Source: Brevibacterium sp. S22
GTDB lineage: Bacteria > Actinomycetota > Actinomycetes > Actinomycetales > Brevibacteriaceae
Assembly (NCBI RefSeq): GCF_004745485.1
Contig: NZ_RHFG01000003.1
Coordinates: forward strand, 62,001 to 126,000
Direction: 5' to 3'
Length of the DNA stretch: 64,000 nt
Positions within the stretch are counted from its first letter, which is position 1. Each line of letters starts with the position of its first letter. The notes below the pieces were generated by a model that did no database searches, was not told where the DNA came from, and was given only the letters and a program-made list of their open reading frames with translations. Below are positions 1 through 7,401 of this stretch, piece after piece. The translations under genes and the position numbers were made by a program.

Positions 1-348
1 CGGCAGCCGGTGTTCCCCGGCTGCGATGCCGTCGCGGTAGCGGGTCGGTGAGAGTCCGACGAGTTCGCTGAAGCGGGTGCTGAAGGTGCCCACTGAGGAG
101 AAGCCGACGGTGAAGCAGATATCGGTGATCGTCAGATCCGCGCGTCGGATGAGCGCCATGGCCCGTTCGATCCTGCGAGTCATGAGGTATGAGTACGGGG
201 ATTCGCCGAAGGCCGCTCTGAACCGGCGGCTGAGGTGTCCGGCAGACATGTGCGCACCTGCGGCCAGATCCACCACGCTCAACGGCTGGTCGAACTCCCG
301 GTCGATGCGGTCACGGACCCGACGCAGAGCCACCAGCTGGTCGTTCAC
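1..348 (-). CDS. AraC-family transcriptional regulator (C-terminal part cut by window edge)
   Basis: The 116 codons present encode the two helix-turn-helix units of an AraC/XylS DNA-binding domain. Visible signatures are LSRRFRAAFGESPYSYL, RRIERAMALIRR and, in the second helix pair, ITDICFTVGFSSVGTFSTRF followed by ELVGLSPTRYR. The frame is still open at base 1, so the C-terminus lies outside. The start is a GTG whose last two bases begin the TGA stop of the upstream permease (GTGA overlap), implying translational coupling. With so short an N-terminus before the HTH there is no room for a separate ligand domain, unless one follows beyond the edge. It is the third gene of the putrescine oxidase/permease operon and is inferred, not shown, to regulate it. 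Confidence 0.85.
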   Translation of the reverse strand, partial: MNDQLVALRRVRDRIDREFDQPLSVVDLAAGAHMSAGHLSRRFRAAFGESPYSYLMTRRIERAMALIRRADLTITDICFTVGFSSVGTFSTRFSELVGLSPTRYRDGIAAGEHRLP

Positions 349-1868
349 CCTGCGTCGATGCCCTTCTTGAGGGTGCGTCCGCGGAAGAAGTCCGGATGGC
401 GCACCGACTGGATGATCATGATGACCACGCCCAGTGCCAAGACCCCGATGCCGAGGACGAAGACGAGTCCGATGCCGAAGACCGAGGATCCGGATCCGTA
501 GTCGGGGTCGAGTGAGTCGACCGCTGTGGTGACGAAGATGACCAGCAGGGTCACTCCCCCGATGAGCGGGAACAGGAACCGGAAGAAGAAGGTGCGCGCC
601 GAGGTGAACAGGCTGCGTCGGAAGTACCAGATGCAGGCCAGGCCGGTGATGCCGTAGTAGAAGCAGACCATGAGTCCCAGAGCGGTGATCGTGTCCCAGA
701 GTGCGTTCTCCGAGAGCAGACGCATGACGACGTAGAAGATGATCGCCGCTCCCGCCGAGGTGACTGTGGCCACCGACGGTGATTTGTACCGCGGGGAGAC
801 GCGGCCGTACTTCTCCGGCAGGGCTCCGTAGTGGCCCATCGCCAGGATCGTCCGCGACGGTGAGACCATCGTCGCCTGCAGCGACGACAGCGAGGAGGAG
901 AGCACGGCGATGGATACGAGCACCGCGAAGGGCCCCATGACCGGGCCGGCGAGTGAAGCGAAGATCGATTCCTGATTCTCCGGGTTGCCCGCGCCGAGTC
1001 CCTCGGTGCCGACTCCGGCGAAGGAGATGACAGCTATCGTGCAGGCGATGTAGATGATGACGATCGCCACGATCGTGAGCATGGCTGCCCGGCCGGGAGT
1101 CTTCTCCGGGTCCTTGGCCTCCTCGTTCATCGTGATCACGGTGTCCCAGCCCCAGAACAGGAAGATGGAGAGTGAGACTGCGGCCGCGACAGTGGAGAAA
1201 TCACCGGCAGACAGCGGGTTGAACCAGTCGAGTGAGACCGGGGTCGGATCATAGGCCGTGCCGTTCGAGGCCTGCACGATTGCGGCGACGACGAACCATC
1301 CCAGGGCCAGCACCTGGAAGGCGACGAGCCAGACCTGCAGCTTCTCGGTGGCTTCGACGCCCCGGTAGGACACCCAAGCCGCGGCAGCGGTGAGAATGAT
1401 CGTGACCGGAATGTTGATCCACAGGACGCGGGTGAGGTCGGCGATCTGCGGGTCGGAGAACATTTGGGACAACAGCAGGAAGAGGAAGTCCACCGCCACG
1501 GCTGCCAGGTTGGACAGCACGAGGACGGTGGCGGCGACGAGACCCCATCCGCCCATCCACCCCAACCAGGGCCCGAATGCTCTGGTCGCCCAGGTGAAGG
1601 TGGTTCCCGAATCCGGCATAGCCGTATTGAGTTCCCGGTAGCCGAAGACGACCAGCAGCATCGGCACGAAGCCGATGAGCAGCACGGCCGGGGTGTGCAC
1701 CCCGACCTCAGAGATCGTCGGGCCCAGTCCCGAGGTCAGCGTATAGGCCGGAGCGATACAGGAGATGCCGATGACGGCTCCCCCGATGGCACCGATCTTG
1801 CCGGCGGAGAGCCCCTTGGCGCTCAGTCCGCTCGAGTTCGTCGACGGCGACGGCTGTGTGCTGCTCAT
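345..1868 (-). CDS. APC-family amino acid/polyamine permease
   Basis: A 507-residue polytopic membrane protein of the amino acid-polyamine-organocation superfamily. After a Ser/Thr-rich N-terminal tail the first membrane segment carries GGAVIGISCIAPAYTLTSG, the glycine-rich unwound helix typical of APC transporters. About twelve hydrophobic segments follow, and the C-terminal tail is basic. The length is normal for the family. It starts three bases after the stop of the putrescine oxidase gene and overlaps the AraC gene, so it belongs to that operon. The context suggests uptake of putrescine or a related amine or amino acid. Substrate specificity is inferred from neighbours only. Confidence 0.9.
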   Translation of the reverse strand: MSSTQPSPSTNSSGLSAKGLSAGKIGAIGGAVIGISCIAPAYTLTSGLGPTISEVGVHTPAVLLIGFVPMLLVVFGYRELNTAMPDSGTTFTWATRAFGPWLGWMGGWGLVAATVLVLSNLAAVAVDFLFLLLSQMFSDPQIADLTRVLWINIPVTIILTAAAAWVSYRGVEATEKLQVWLVAFQVLALGWFVVAAIVQASNGTAYDPTPVSLDWFNPLSAGDFSTVAAAVSLSIFLFWGWDTVITMNEEAKDPEKTPGRAAMLTIVAIVIIYIACTIAVISFAGVGTEGLGAGNPENQESIFASLAGPVMGPFAVLVSIAVLSSSLSSLQATMVSPSRTILAMGHYGALPEKYGRVSPRYKSPSVATVTSAGAAIIFYVVMRLLSENALWDTITALGLMVCFYYGITGLACIWYFRRSLFTSARTFFFRFLFPLIGGVTLLVIFVTTAVDSLDPDYGSGSSVFGIGLVFVLGIGVLALGVVIMIIQSVRHPDFFRGRTLKKGIDAG

Positions 1869-1871
1869 GGA

Positions 1872-3230
1872 TCAGGACTTTTCGCCGAGGATCCTCTCGG
1901 CGGTCGCGGTGCCGATGCGCACTGCTCCGTCGACGTGCTGGTAGCCCTCGGCGGCGATATCGGAGCTGGCGAAGTGGATGGGCCCGACCGGGTCGTTCTG
2001 GAAGGGACCCCACCTGTGCAGACCGCCGAGGTCGTAGCTTGTCGCATATGCTCCCCGAGTCCATTCCTCAGCACCGAAGTCAGAGAGGTAGAACACGCGG
2101 GGGTCGAGTGCCTTCGGACCGAGGAACTCGGCGAGGGCTTCGAGAATCTTCGTCCGCCGGGTGTCTTCGTCCAGCGCCCACATGGCATCGGCATTGACAT
2201 CTGAGATGAAGCCGACGAGGGTGCCCTGCTCTTCACCGTGATTCGTGTTGTCGTAGACCTCTTGGACGAGGCGAGAAGCGCCGAAACCGGTTCCGCAGAG
2301 CCCGTCTTCACGCCAGAACGGGCTGTCGTATGTGGCGTGGACTTTGATGACGAGTCCCATGGACTGGTGCTGATGGAAGATCTGCTGGAGCCTCGGCAGC
2401 GGTGGTGAGTAGCTGATGCGTGAGTAGAGGTTGGGCGGAACGGCGACGATCGCCGAGCGGGCGCTCACACACAGCTCGTCAGTTGAGACGCTGACTCCGG
2501 TCTCCGACCATTCGATCCGGCGCGCCGGCTGCTCTAGGCGGACGGTGTCCGAGCCGAGTTCCTCGGCCATCTGCTCCGAGACCGACTGCATTCCGCCGAC
2601 GACGCGACGGTCGAGGATGAAGTGATCGTCGACGAGGTTCGTGAACGACCCCGCCGAGGCGGCCATGAGGATGGCCTGGAGAGTTGAGAAGGTGGTGGCG
2701 GGCTTGGTCAGCATGCCGCCGGCGACGAACAGTCCGATGTTCTCGCACGCGAGTTCGTCCTCGGACTGTTCACGCAGCCAATGGTGGAAGGAGATCGAGT
2801 CGAGTTCGGCGGCGTCATCGGCATCCCAGGGAGCATTCGGACCGATACGAGCGGCGAGTTCGTCGAGAAGGCCGATGAGACGTTCCATCTCCGCCTGGGT
2901 CGACTCCCCTACCGGGAACATCTCCCCGGAATAGACGGTGCGGCTGCCGTCGGGAGCGATGTACACGCTGTCGCCGTCACGGTGCCTCGGGTAGGTCTCC
3001 TTGCCGAGTTCGTCGACGAGGGCGAGCAGCGCGGTCTGGTCCGGGGAGATCCACTGTCCGCCGATTTCGAACATCTGGCCGTCGATGTGCTCGGTCCAGG
3101 TGCGTCCGCCGACTCTGTCACGAGCTTCGAGGACGATGACGCTGCGTCCGGCCCTGCGCAGCCGGCGGGCTGCGCTCAGACCCGAAGGGCCTGCTCCGAT
3201 GATGACGACGTCACAGGATTCTTCCGACAT
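1872..3230 (-). CDS. puo: Putrescine oxidase (flavin monoamine oxidase family)
   Basis: A 452-residue FAD-dependent amine oxidase that should convert putrescine to 4-aminobutanal with release of ammonia and H2O2. The N-terminal dinucleotide-binding motif is VVIIGAGPSGLSAARRL (about residues 8-24), followed by the VLEARDRVGGRTWT strand-turn. The text resembles what I recall of the Micrococcus rubens and Rhodococcus enzymes, for example FEIGGQWISPDQTALLALVD, ISFHHWLREQ, GGMLTKPATTFSTLQAILMA and the C-terminal SSDIAAEGYQHVDGAVR. No signal peptide is seen. A GAGGAG ribosome site precedes the ATG. It is the first gene of an oxidase-permease-AraC operon, which supports a role in polyamine catabolism. 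Confidence 0.93.
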   Translation of the reverse strand: MSEESCDVVIIGAGPSGLSAARRLRRAGRSVIVLEARDRVGGRTWTEHIDGQMFEIGGQWISPDQTALLALVDELGKETYPRHRDGDSVYIAPDGSRTVYSGEMFPVGESTQAEMERLIGLLDELAARIGPNAPWDADDAAELDSISFHHWLREQSEDELACENIGLFVAGGMLTKPATTFSTLQAILMAASAGSFTNLVDDHFILDRRVVGGMQSVSEQMAEELGSDTVRLEQPARRIEWSETGVSVSTDELCVSARSAIVAVPPNLYSRISYSPPLPRLQQIFHQHQSMGLVIKVHATYDSPFWREDGLCGTGFGASRLVQEVYDNTNHGEEQGTLVGFISDVNADAMWALDEDTRRTKILEALAEFLGPKALDPRVFYLSDFGAEEWTRGAYATSYDLGGLHRWGPFQNDPVGPIHFASSDIAAEGYQHVDGAVRIGTATAERILGEKS

Positions 3231-3266
3231 GGCGATCTCCTCGAAAGGGGGTGTGTTGGTGACTTC

Positions 3267-3295
3267 AGGTTAGCCAGACCACAGTCGAAAGCCAA
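3267..3295 (-). promoter_or_regulatory. Candidate promoter of the putrescine operon
   Basis: Read on the minus strand, TTGGCT at 3295-3290 and TAACCT at 3272-3267 are separated by exactly 17 bases, a plausible primary-sigma promoter. The predicted transcript would begin near 3260 and carry a short leader with the GAGGAG ribosome site. The match is by eye only. Confidence 0.5.
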
Positions 3296-3343
3296 GGTCA
3301 AAAGTAGGAATACGGATTCCGCACTGACAGAATTATCCGGACG

Positions 3344-3379
3344 TATACGCACGAATCTGCGACTGATTACTTGCGTATA
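3344..3379. repeat. Inverted repeat upstream of the putrescine operon
   Basis: TATACGC (3344-3350) and GCGTATA (3373-3379) form perfect 7-base arms in an AT-richer stretch about 50-110 bases upstream of the putative promoter. The position fits an operator for the operon-encoded AraC regulator or another factor, but no binding motif is known to me. Confidence 0.35.
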
Positions 3380-3457
3380 ACCCGGCATTAGGTTCGAAAT
3401 TCGTTTAACTGCGAGTGCAACTTCGGAATCCGCAGGTCAGCGTCGGAACGCTTCGCC

Positions 3458-4267
3458 TCACTGCACTTCGTATTTGCCGTTGATCTGTCCGGCACCGACG
3501 CCGCCGACTGCCTCCATTGCTGCCTTGGACAGATCGAAGCAGCGATTGCCGTGGTAGGGGCCGCGGTCGTTGATGCGCACAGTCACGGATTTACCGCTCG
3601 CGGTGTTCGTGATCTTCACCTTGGAGCCGAACGGCAGTGTCTTGTGAGCCGCGGTGAGCTTGTTCGTATCGAAGCTCTCACCGTTGGCGGTCTGTTTGCC
3701 GTCGAATCCGTCACCGCCGCCGTAGTACGACATCGGGCAGCTGCCGGATTCGCCGCTTGACCTGCCGGAGTTCGATGGCCCGTCGTTCTCATCGGCGGCA
3801 CCGCCGCTGGACGACTCTCCCCCGCCGGTCGAACCTTCGGTCTTCTTGTCAGCGGTCTTCGACGGCTTCGGACTCGGCGTTTCGACATGCGTGTCGATCG
3901 TGACCTCTGCGGGCTTCTCCTTGGCCTGCTTCTTCGCCTTGGCGAGGAACTCGTCCGTGGCCTTCGTCGGCTCGGAGACGGCGACGGCGGGATCTTCGGC
4001 CACCACCTCGCCGCCCGTGGAGGAATCGCTGGGAGCCATTGCAAGGCTCGATGCGACGACGGCAGCCGTTGCGGCTGTCGGCACGATGAAGGCGGAGAGC
4101 ACTGGGCGGGTGCGGACCGCCGCCAGCACTCCCCCAGCGGTGTTCTGCCGGCCGGCGGGTGCGTGGCGGCCAGCCTTCTTCTTCGCCGTCAGCGCAGAGA
4201 AGATCGAACCGGTCTGCTTAGTGCTCGGTGCTGAATGTCTGCCCACAGTGGTGTTCCTCGTCGTCAT
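3458..4267 (-). CDS. RlpA-like double-psi beta-barrel protein, membrane anchored
   Basis: A 269-residue envelope protein. Residues about 53-77 (VLSAFIVPTAATAAVVASSL) form one membrane segment or uncleaved signal after a basic, glycine-containing cytoplasmic tail. Residues about 80-175 are a Ser/Gly/Asp/Lys-rich linker. Residues about 178-269 form an RlpA-like double-psi beta-barrel with SYYGGGDGFDGKQTANGE, LPFGSKVKITN, VTVRINDRGPY and FDLSKAAMEAVGG. The RINDRGP motif holds the conserved acidic residue of RlpA and expansin-like lytic transglycosylases. It probably acts on or binds peptidoglycan outside the membrane. Actinobacterial relatives are often cell-wall hydrolases or resuscitation factors. 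Catalysis is inferred. Confidence 0.85.
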   Translation of the reverse strand: MTTRNTTVGRHSAPSTKQTGSIFSALTAKKKAGRHAPAGRQNTAGGVLAAVRTRPVLSAFIVPTAATAAVVASSLAMAPSDSSTGGEVVAEDPAVAVSEPTKATDEFLAKAKKQAKEKPAEVTIDTHVETPSPKPSKTADKKTEGSTGGGESSSGGAADENDGPSNSGRSSGESGSCPMSYYGGGDGFDGKQTANGESFDTNKLTAAHKTLPFGSKVKITNTASGKSVTVRINDRGPYHGNRCFDLSKAAMEAVGGVGAGQINGKYEVQ

Positions 4268-4394
4268 CAGTCAGTGCTTCGGCAACTCGGAGATGCGGGG
4301 GAAGACCTCTCGCGACGGAGCGCTCAAGGAGGGACTCCAAGTTATCGGATCGTTATGTTCACTGATTCTAATTAAGGAACTGTTACAAAAGCAA

Positions 4395-4421
4395 TGTGGC
4401 ACGCCGGATCGGTGTGCCACA
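4395..4421. repeat. 8-bp inverted repeat between rlpA-like gene and 4503 gene
   Basis: TGTGGCAC (4395-4402) and GTGCCACA (4414-4421) are perfect arms around an 11-base loop. The element lies about 130-155 bases upstream of the RlpA-like start in an otherwise AT-richer leader. It could be an operator or a weak terminator for the preceding small gene. No T-run follows it. Confidence 0.4.
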
Positions 4422-4502
4422 GAGAAGAGAGCCTGCTCACTGAGTCTGTTCGCGCGTCGCCGGCCAGGGGCCGTTCTCGGCCGGAGCCGAACTCAGTGAC
4501 AG

Positions 4503-4826
4503 TCAGCGCGGCTTGCGCGTCACCAGTTTCCGGACGCCTTCGGCTCCCGTCGTCACGGTTTCCTGGGCCCTGTCGAAAGCCCGTTCGACCTTGCCGCTGC
4601 GCACAGCGTCATCTATCGCATGTGAGACGCTCCCCAGGGCACGGTTGACGCTGCTCTCCGTGGCTTCGATGAGGCGGGAGGTCGAGGCCGCCTCACGCAC
4701 GTTCTTCACACCGGTGCTCGCAGCACCGTAAGCGCGTCCGGCAGCCCGGCGTGCACGTTCGGTCGGGGTCTTCGCGGTCGCGTCGATGACGTCGTCGGGT
4801 TCGATGGGTTCGCGGTGTGAGCTCAT
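4503..4826 (-). CDS. Conserved hypothetical small protein, helical
   Basis: A 107-residue protein that I do not recognise as a named family. It is predicted soluble, rich in Ala, Arg, Glu and Ser, and mostly helical, with heptad-like stretches such as TERARRAAGRAYGAAS and VERAFDRAQETVTTGAEGV. There is no cysteine, signal peptide or membrane segment. The end is basic (LVTRKPR). An AAGGAT ribosome-site-like sequence precedes the ATG. It is divergent from the glycerophosphodiesterase gene and upstream of the RlpA-like gene on the same strand. Codon use matches its neighbours, which supports a real gene. Function unknown. Confidence 0.65.
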   Translation of the reverse strand: MSSHREPIEPDDVIDATAKTPTERARRAAGRAYGAASTGVKNVREAASTSRLIEATESSVNRALGSVSHAIDDAVRSGKVERAFDRAQETVTTGAEGVRKLVTRKPR

Positions 4827-4870
4827 AGGTCCATCCTTGAACAGACCCCCTGCGAAATCAACACCCTGAT

Positions 4871-4876
4871 TAGGAT
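4871..4876 (+). promoter_or_regulatory. -10 element of the glycerophosphodiesterase gene (leaderless)
   Basis: TAGGAT ends six bases before the ATG at 4883, so transcription is predicted to begin at the start codon. No convincing -35 is visible. Confidence 0.5.
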
Positions 4877-4882
4877 TGGACC

Positions 4883-5647
4883 ATGAATTTCCAGCCGGAG
4901 ATCAACGCAGACCCAGAGATCATTGCGCACCGTGGCGGTTTGTGGCCGGGGATGAGCGAAAACACCCTCGATGCCTTCGCCGCTGCGGCAGCGTCCGGGG
5001 TGCGGTGGATGGAGACTGACGTCCACGCGTCCGCTGATGGTGTCCTCTTTGCCGCGCATGATGCCGATCTCACCCGCATCGCCGGACTGTCCCATTCCAT
5101 CCGCGAGCTCGGTGCGGACGACCTCGATGATGTCGAACTCCTGGCAGGAGGGCGACTCTCCCGCCTCGAGGCCCTGCTGGAGACCTTGCCGCAGGTTCTG
5201 TGGAACATCGATGTCAAGGCACCGCACAGCATCGGTCCGATGATCCGCTTCGTTCACAATTTCGATGCCGCCGATCGTATCCGTCTCGCCTCCTTCGACT
5301 CGGGAACCCTGCGTCGCCTGCGCACCGCTCTGCCCGGTGTGCGCACGTCGACGGGAACGACGGAGACCGCGCTGTTCGCCCTCGGTCGCCTGCCGGGAGT
5401 TCCCGATCACGGGGCTGCTCCCCTGCCGCCGGGAGCCGACGCACTGCAGGTGCCGGCGTCGTACAAGCGGATCCCTGTGGTCACCGCTGACTTCGTCGAC
5501 CGAGCTCATCGCTCGGGTCTGCACGTCCACGTCTGGACGATCAATGACGAACAGGCGATGCAGTCTCTGCTCGGCCTCGGAGTCGACGGGATCGTCACCG
5601 ATGACGTGGAACTCGGCCTCGACGTGCTGGCCCGCCGACGGGGTTGA
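4883..5647 (+). CDS. Glycerophosphodiester phosphodiesterase
   Basis: A 254-residue GDPD-family TIM-barrel enzyme that hydrolyses glycerophosphodiesters to glycerol 3-phosphate and an alcohol. The metal and catalytic motifs are all present: IAHRGG (residues 13-18), MSENTLDAF, WMETDVHASADGVLFAAHD with the Glu-x-Asp pair and the second histidine, and LWNIDVKAP. The C-terminal HVWTINDEQAM and LGVDGIVTDDVE motifs close the barrel. There is no signal peptide, so it is cytoplasmic. The start is supported by a -10 hexamer six bases upstream. The gene stands alone, with rbpA 186 bases downstream behind its own promoter. Confidence 0.93.
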   Translation: MNFQPEINADPEIIAHRGGLWPGMSENTLDAFAAAAASGVRWMETDVHASADGVLFAAHDADLTRIAGLSHSIRELGADDLDDVELLAGGRLSRLEALLETLPQVLWNIDVKAPHSIGPMIRFVHNFDAADRIRLASFDSGTLRRLRTALPGVRTSTGTTETALFALGRLPGVPDHGAAPLPPGADALQVPASYKRIPVVTADFVDRAHRSGLHVHVWTINDEQAMQSLLGLGVDGIVTDDVELGLDVLARRRG

Positions 5648-5764
5648 GCCGAAGAACCACTCGAGTGGAGGACCCGACCTCCGATCGCAGGGGCTGCCTC
5701 TTTCGCGTAGTGACTGCCGCGCCGCAGGGGCTGCTGTGCGAATGCCGCCGTAGCCTGTCGGCGA

Positions 5765-5790
5765 GGAATATTCGGGCACGGTAGACTGTT
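5765..5790 (+). promoter_or_regulatory. sigma-R/SigH-type promoter upstream of rbpA
   Basis: GGAAT (5765-5769) and GTT (5788-5790) are separated by exactly 18 bases. This matches the GGAAT-N18-GTT consensus of Streptomyces sigma-R and mycobacterial SigH thiol-stress promoters. Overlapping TAGACT and TACATT hexamers (5782-5795) could serve the housekeeping sigma factor. rbpA is a known sigma-R target in Streptomyces coelicolor, which strengthens the call. Confidence 0.65.
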
Positions 5791-5833
5791 ACATTGCGTC
5801 CAAGGTGTGCAGTCGAGTCGGAAGGTCTTAGAT

Positions 5834-6175
5834 ATGAGCGAACGCAGTCTCCGCGGAACACAGTTGGGCTCGCGCAGCCTCGAAACCGAGGAGGGCGTCG
5901 AGCCGGCACCCCGCCAGATGGTCGAGTTCGAATGCGAAGACGGAACCCGTTTCAAGGTGCCGTTCTCGATCGAGGCCGAAGTCCCCTCGACCTGGGATTC
6001 CGGTCTCCACGGAATCGGTGTCCGCGTCGGAGTCAACGAACCCGATGGTGAGCCCGTCAAGCATGTGCGCTCCCACTGGGACATGCTCCTGGAGCGCCGG
6101 TCCTTCGACGAACTCCAGGTGCTCCTCGACGAGCGCCTCGCGATCCGTCGCGGAGAGGTTCCGGCTCAGAGCTGA
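5834..6175 (+). CDS. rbpA: RNA polymerase-binding protein RbpA
   Basis: A 113-residue actinobacterial transcription factor that binds the primary sigma factor and RNA polymerase and stabilises the open complex. It has the family order: N-terminal tail LRGTQLGSRSLETEEG, the core barrel beginning APRQMVEFECEDGTRFKVPF, the basic linker, and the sigma-interaction helices HWDMLLERRSFDELQVLLDE. The ATG is chosen at MSERSLRG because the family begins there. An upstream in-frame start at 5807 would add nine residues. A strong terminator follows. It lies convergent to the mannosyltransferase gene, the same pairing as Rv2050-Rv2051c. Confidence 0.96.
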   Translation: MSERSLRGTQLGSRSLETEEGVEPAPRQMVEFECEDGTRFKVPFSIEAEVPSTWDSGLHGIGVRVGVNEPDGEPVKHVRSHWDMLLERRSFDELQVLLDERLAIRRGEVPAQS

Positions 6176-6198
6176 TTCAGCTGCGCTGAGAGCACTGA

Positions 6199-6232
6199 AG
6201 GGGTGCAGGTCCTCCGACCTGCACCCCTTTTT
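6199..6232 (+). terminator. Rho-independent terminator of rbpA
   Basis: AGGGGTGCAGGT (6199-6210) pairs with ACCTGCACCCCT (6217-6228) around a 6-base loop, followed directly by a run of T (6228-6232). It is the clearest canonical terminator in the window. Confidence 0.9.
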
Positions 6233-6292
6233 GCTACCTGACGGCGGCTCAGCAACCTGGCGCCAGGTTGCTGAGCCGCCGTCAGGTAGCAA
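6231..6292. repeat. Perfect 62-bp palindrome between convergent rbpA and ppm1
   Basis: Two 31-base arms (6231-6261 and 6262-6292) are exact reverse complements with no loop, centred on GGC|GCC. The palindrome starts inside the T-run of the rbpA terminator and ends ten bases before the mannosyltransferase stop. It may act as terminator for both convergent transcripts or be a copy of a dispersed palindromic element. No second copy with this sequence was seen in the window. Confidence 0.9.
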
Positions 6293-6302
6293 TTTTGGGA
6301 GG

Positions 6303-7061
6303 TCAGGTGGCGGGCTCGGAACGGCCCAGCAGGCGACGCACCTGTCGCCGACGGCGAGTCAGCCCCCAGCCTGCGACCTTCGTGAAAGCCTCGGTGATGA
6401 TCGAACCGCTCATCTTCGATTCACCTAACTCGCGTTCGACGAAGACGATGGGCACCTCCGCGACTCGGAAACCGGCTTCGACTGTGCGATAGGTCATGTC
6501 GATCTGGAAGCAGTATCCCTGCGACTGCACACCGGAGAGGTCGAGAGCCTCGAGCACAGGGCGGGTGTACGCGCGGAAACCGGCCGTCGCGTCCTTGACT
6601 CCCAGGCCCATGACGGCGTTGACGTAGACGTTCGCGCCGCGGGAGAGGAAGTACCGAGACCGGGGCCAATCGACGATCTCTCCGCCCGGCACCCACCGTG
6701 ACCCGATGATGAGATCCCCTCGCCCCTGCCGGGCGGCGTCGAGCAGCTGTCCCAAGTCGAGTGGGCGGTGAGAGCCGTCGGCGTCGAACTCACAGATGAT
6801 CTCGTAGTCACGCGCGAGTGCCCATTCGAACCCGGCGATATAGGCCATGCCGAGTCCGGACTTCTCGGTGCGGTGGAGAACATTGATGCGGGAATCTGCG
6901 CGAGCCTGCTCATCGGCCCACTCTCCCGTCCCGTCGGGAGAGCCGTCATCGACGATGAGGACATCGACGTCGGGCTGCTGTTCGAACAGTCCGGCCAGCG
7001 TGACGGGAAGGGCGAGGCGTTCGTTGAAGGTGGGGATGACGACAAGAATCTTGGAAAGCAC
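6303..7061 (-). CDS. ppm1: Polyprenol monophosphomannose synthase (catalytic domain)
   Basis: A GT2-family glycosyltransferase of the dolichol-phosphate mannose synthase type. It transfers mannose from GDP-mannose to polyprenyl phosphate for lipoglycan and protein mannosylation. Motifs are KILVVIPTFNERLALPVTL, VLIVDDGSPDGTGEWAD, the GLGMAYIAGFEWAL helix and the DxD-like EFDADGSHRP, then ATAGFRAYTRPVLEAL. It has no membrane helices and lacks the N-acyltransferase half fused to Ppm1 in M. tuberculosis. The GTG at 7061 is chosen because family members begin at this strand. In-frame starts at 7070 (GTG) and 7169 (ATG) would add 3 or 36 unconserved residues, so the start is not settled. Confidence 0.88.
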   Translation of the reverse strand: MLSKILVVIPTFNERLALPVTLAGLFEQQPDVDVLIVDDGSPDGTGEWADEQARADSRINVLHRTEKSGLGMAYIAGFEWALARDYEIICEFDADGSHRPLDLGQLLDAARQGRGDLIIGSRWVPGGEIVDWPRSRYFLSRGANVYVNAVMGLGVKDATAGFRAYTRPVLEALDLSGVQSQGYCFQIDMTYRTVEAGFRVAEVPIVFVERELGESKMSGSIITEAFTKVAGWGLTRRRRQVRRLLGRSEPAT

Positions 7062-7401
7062 GGACTCCACGATACGCGGTGGCTGGTCCGGACAATGAGT
7101 CGACACCCCCGCCTTCGGACCACGCTGCCGGAGCAGTGAGTTATCTATTGACGGGAGTGCCGACTCCATCCCGCATCAAGCGGAATGTTCACTTCGAATC
7201 TAGTGGCCGACCCAGACTTTGCAAAATCGCTTTGACCTGGACTGATAGTTGTATTCGCAGGTCAGAGGCTTAAGAGCGCTACTGAAATTTTCCCGACTTC
7301 GGCGTGTCGGCTGGACACGCCGACATGTGCGACTGGGTCGGCGGGACCGTGGACGCCCGACCTCGCCGAGGCGGTCCCACACAACCGGTGACCCGTTCGA
7401 C
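7062..7401. other. Intergenic region upstream of ppm1
   Basis: These 340 bases lie between two minus-strand genes. The part from 7062 to 7169 is open in the ppm1 frame and might be an N-terminal extension. Around 7190-7290 the DNA is AT-richer and probably holds the ppm1 promoter. One hairpin is visible at 7300-7322. No other gene is supported. Confidence 0.5.
7300..7322 (-). terminator. Possible terminator of the amidohydrolase-like gene
   Basis: CGGCGTGTC (7300-7308) pairs with GACACGCCG (7314-7322) over a 5-base loop. On the minus strand it is followed after some bases by a short A/T-rich stretch rather than a clean T-run. Confidence 0.4.

Noticed and set aside
4268..4502. c-di-AMP (ydaO) riboswitch upstream of the RlpA-like gene
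   Set aside because: Such riboswitches often precede actinobacterial rlpA/rpf genes, but I could not find the conserved ydaO core in this leader.
4823..5779. 318-codon minus-strand frame opposite the glycerophosphodiesterase
   Set aside because: The plus strand has all GDPD motifs and a -10 element. The minus frame has none.
7062..7169. N-terminal extension of the mannosyltransferase to an ATG at 7169
   Set aside because: The added 36 residues have no family similarity and no convincing ribosome site, although this cannot be excluded.
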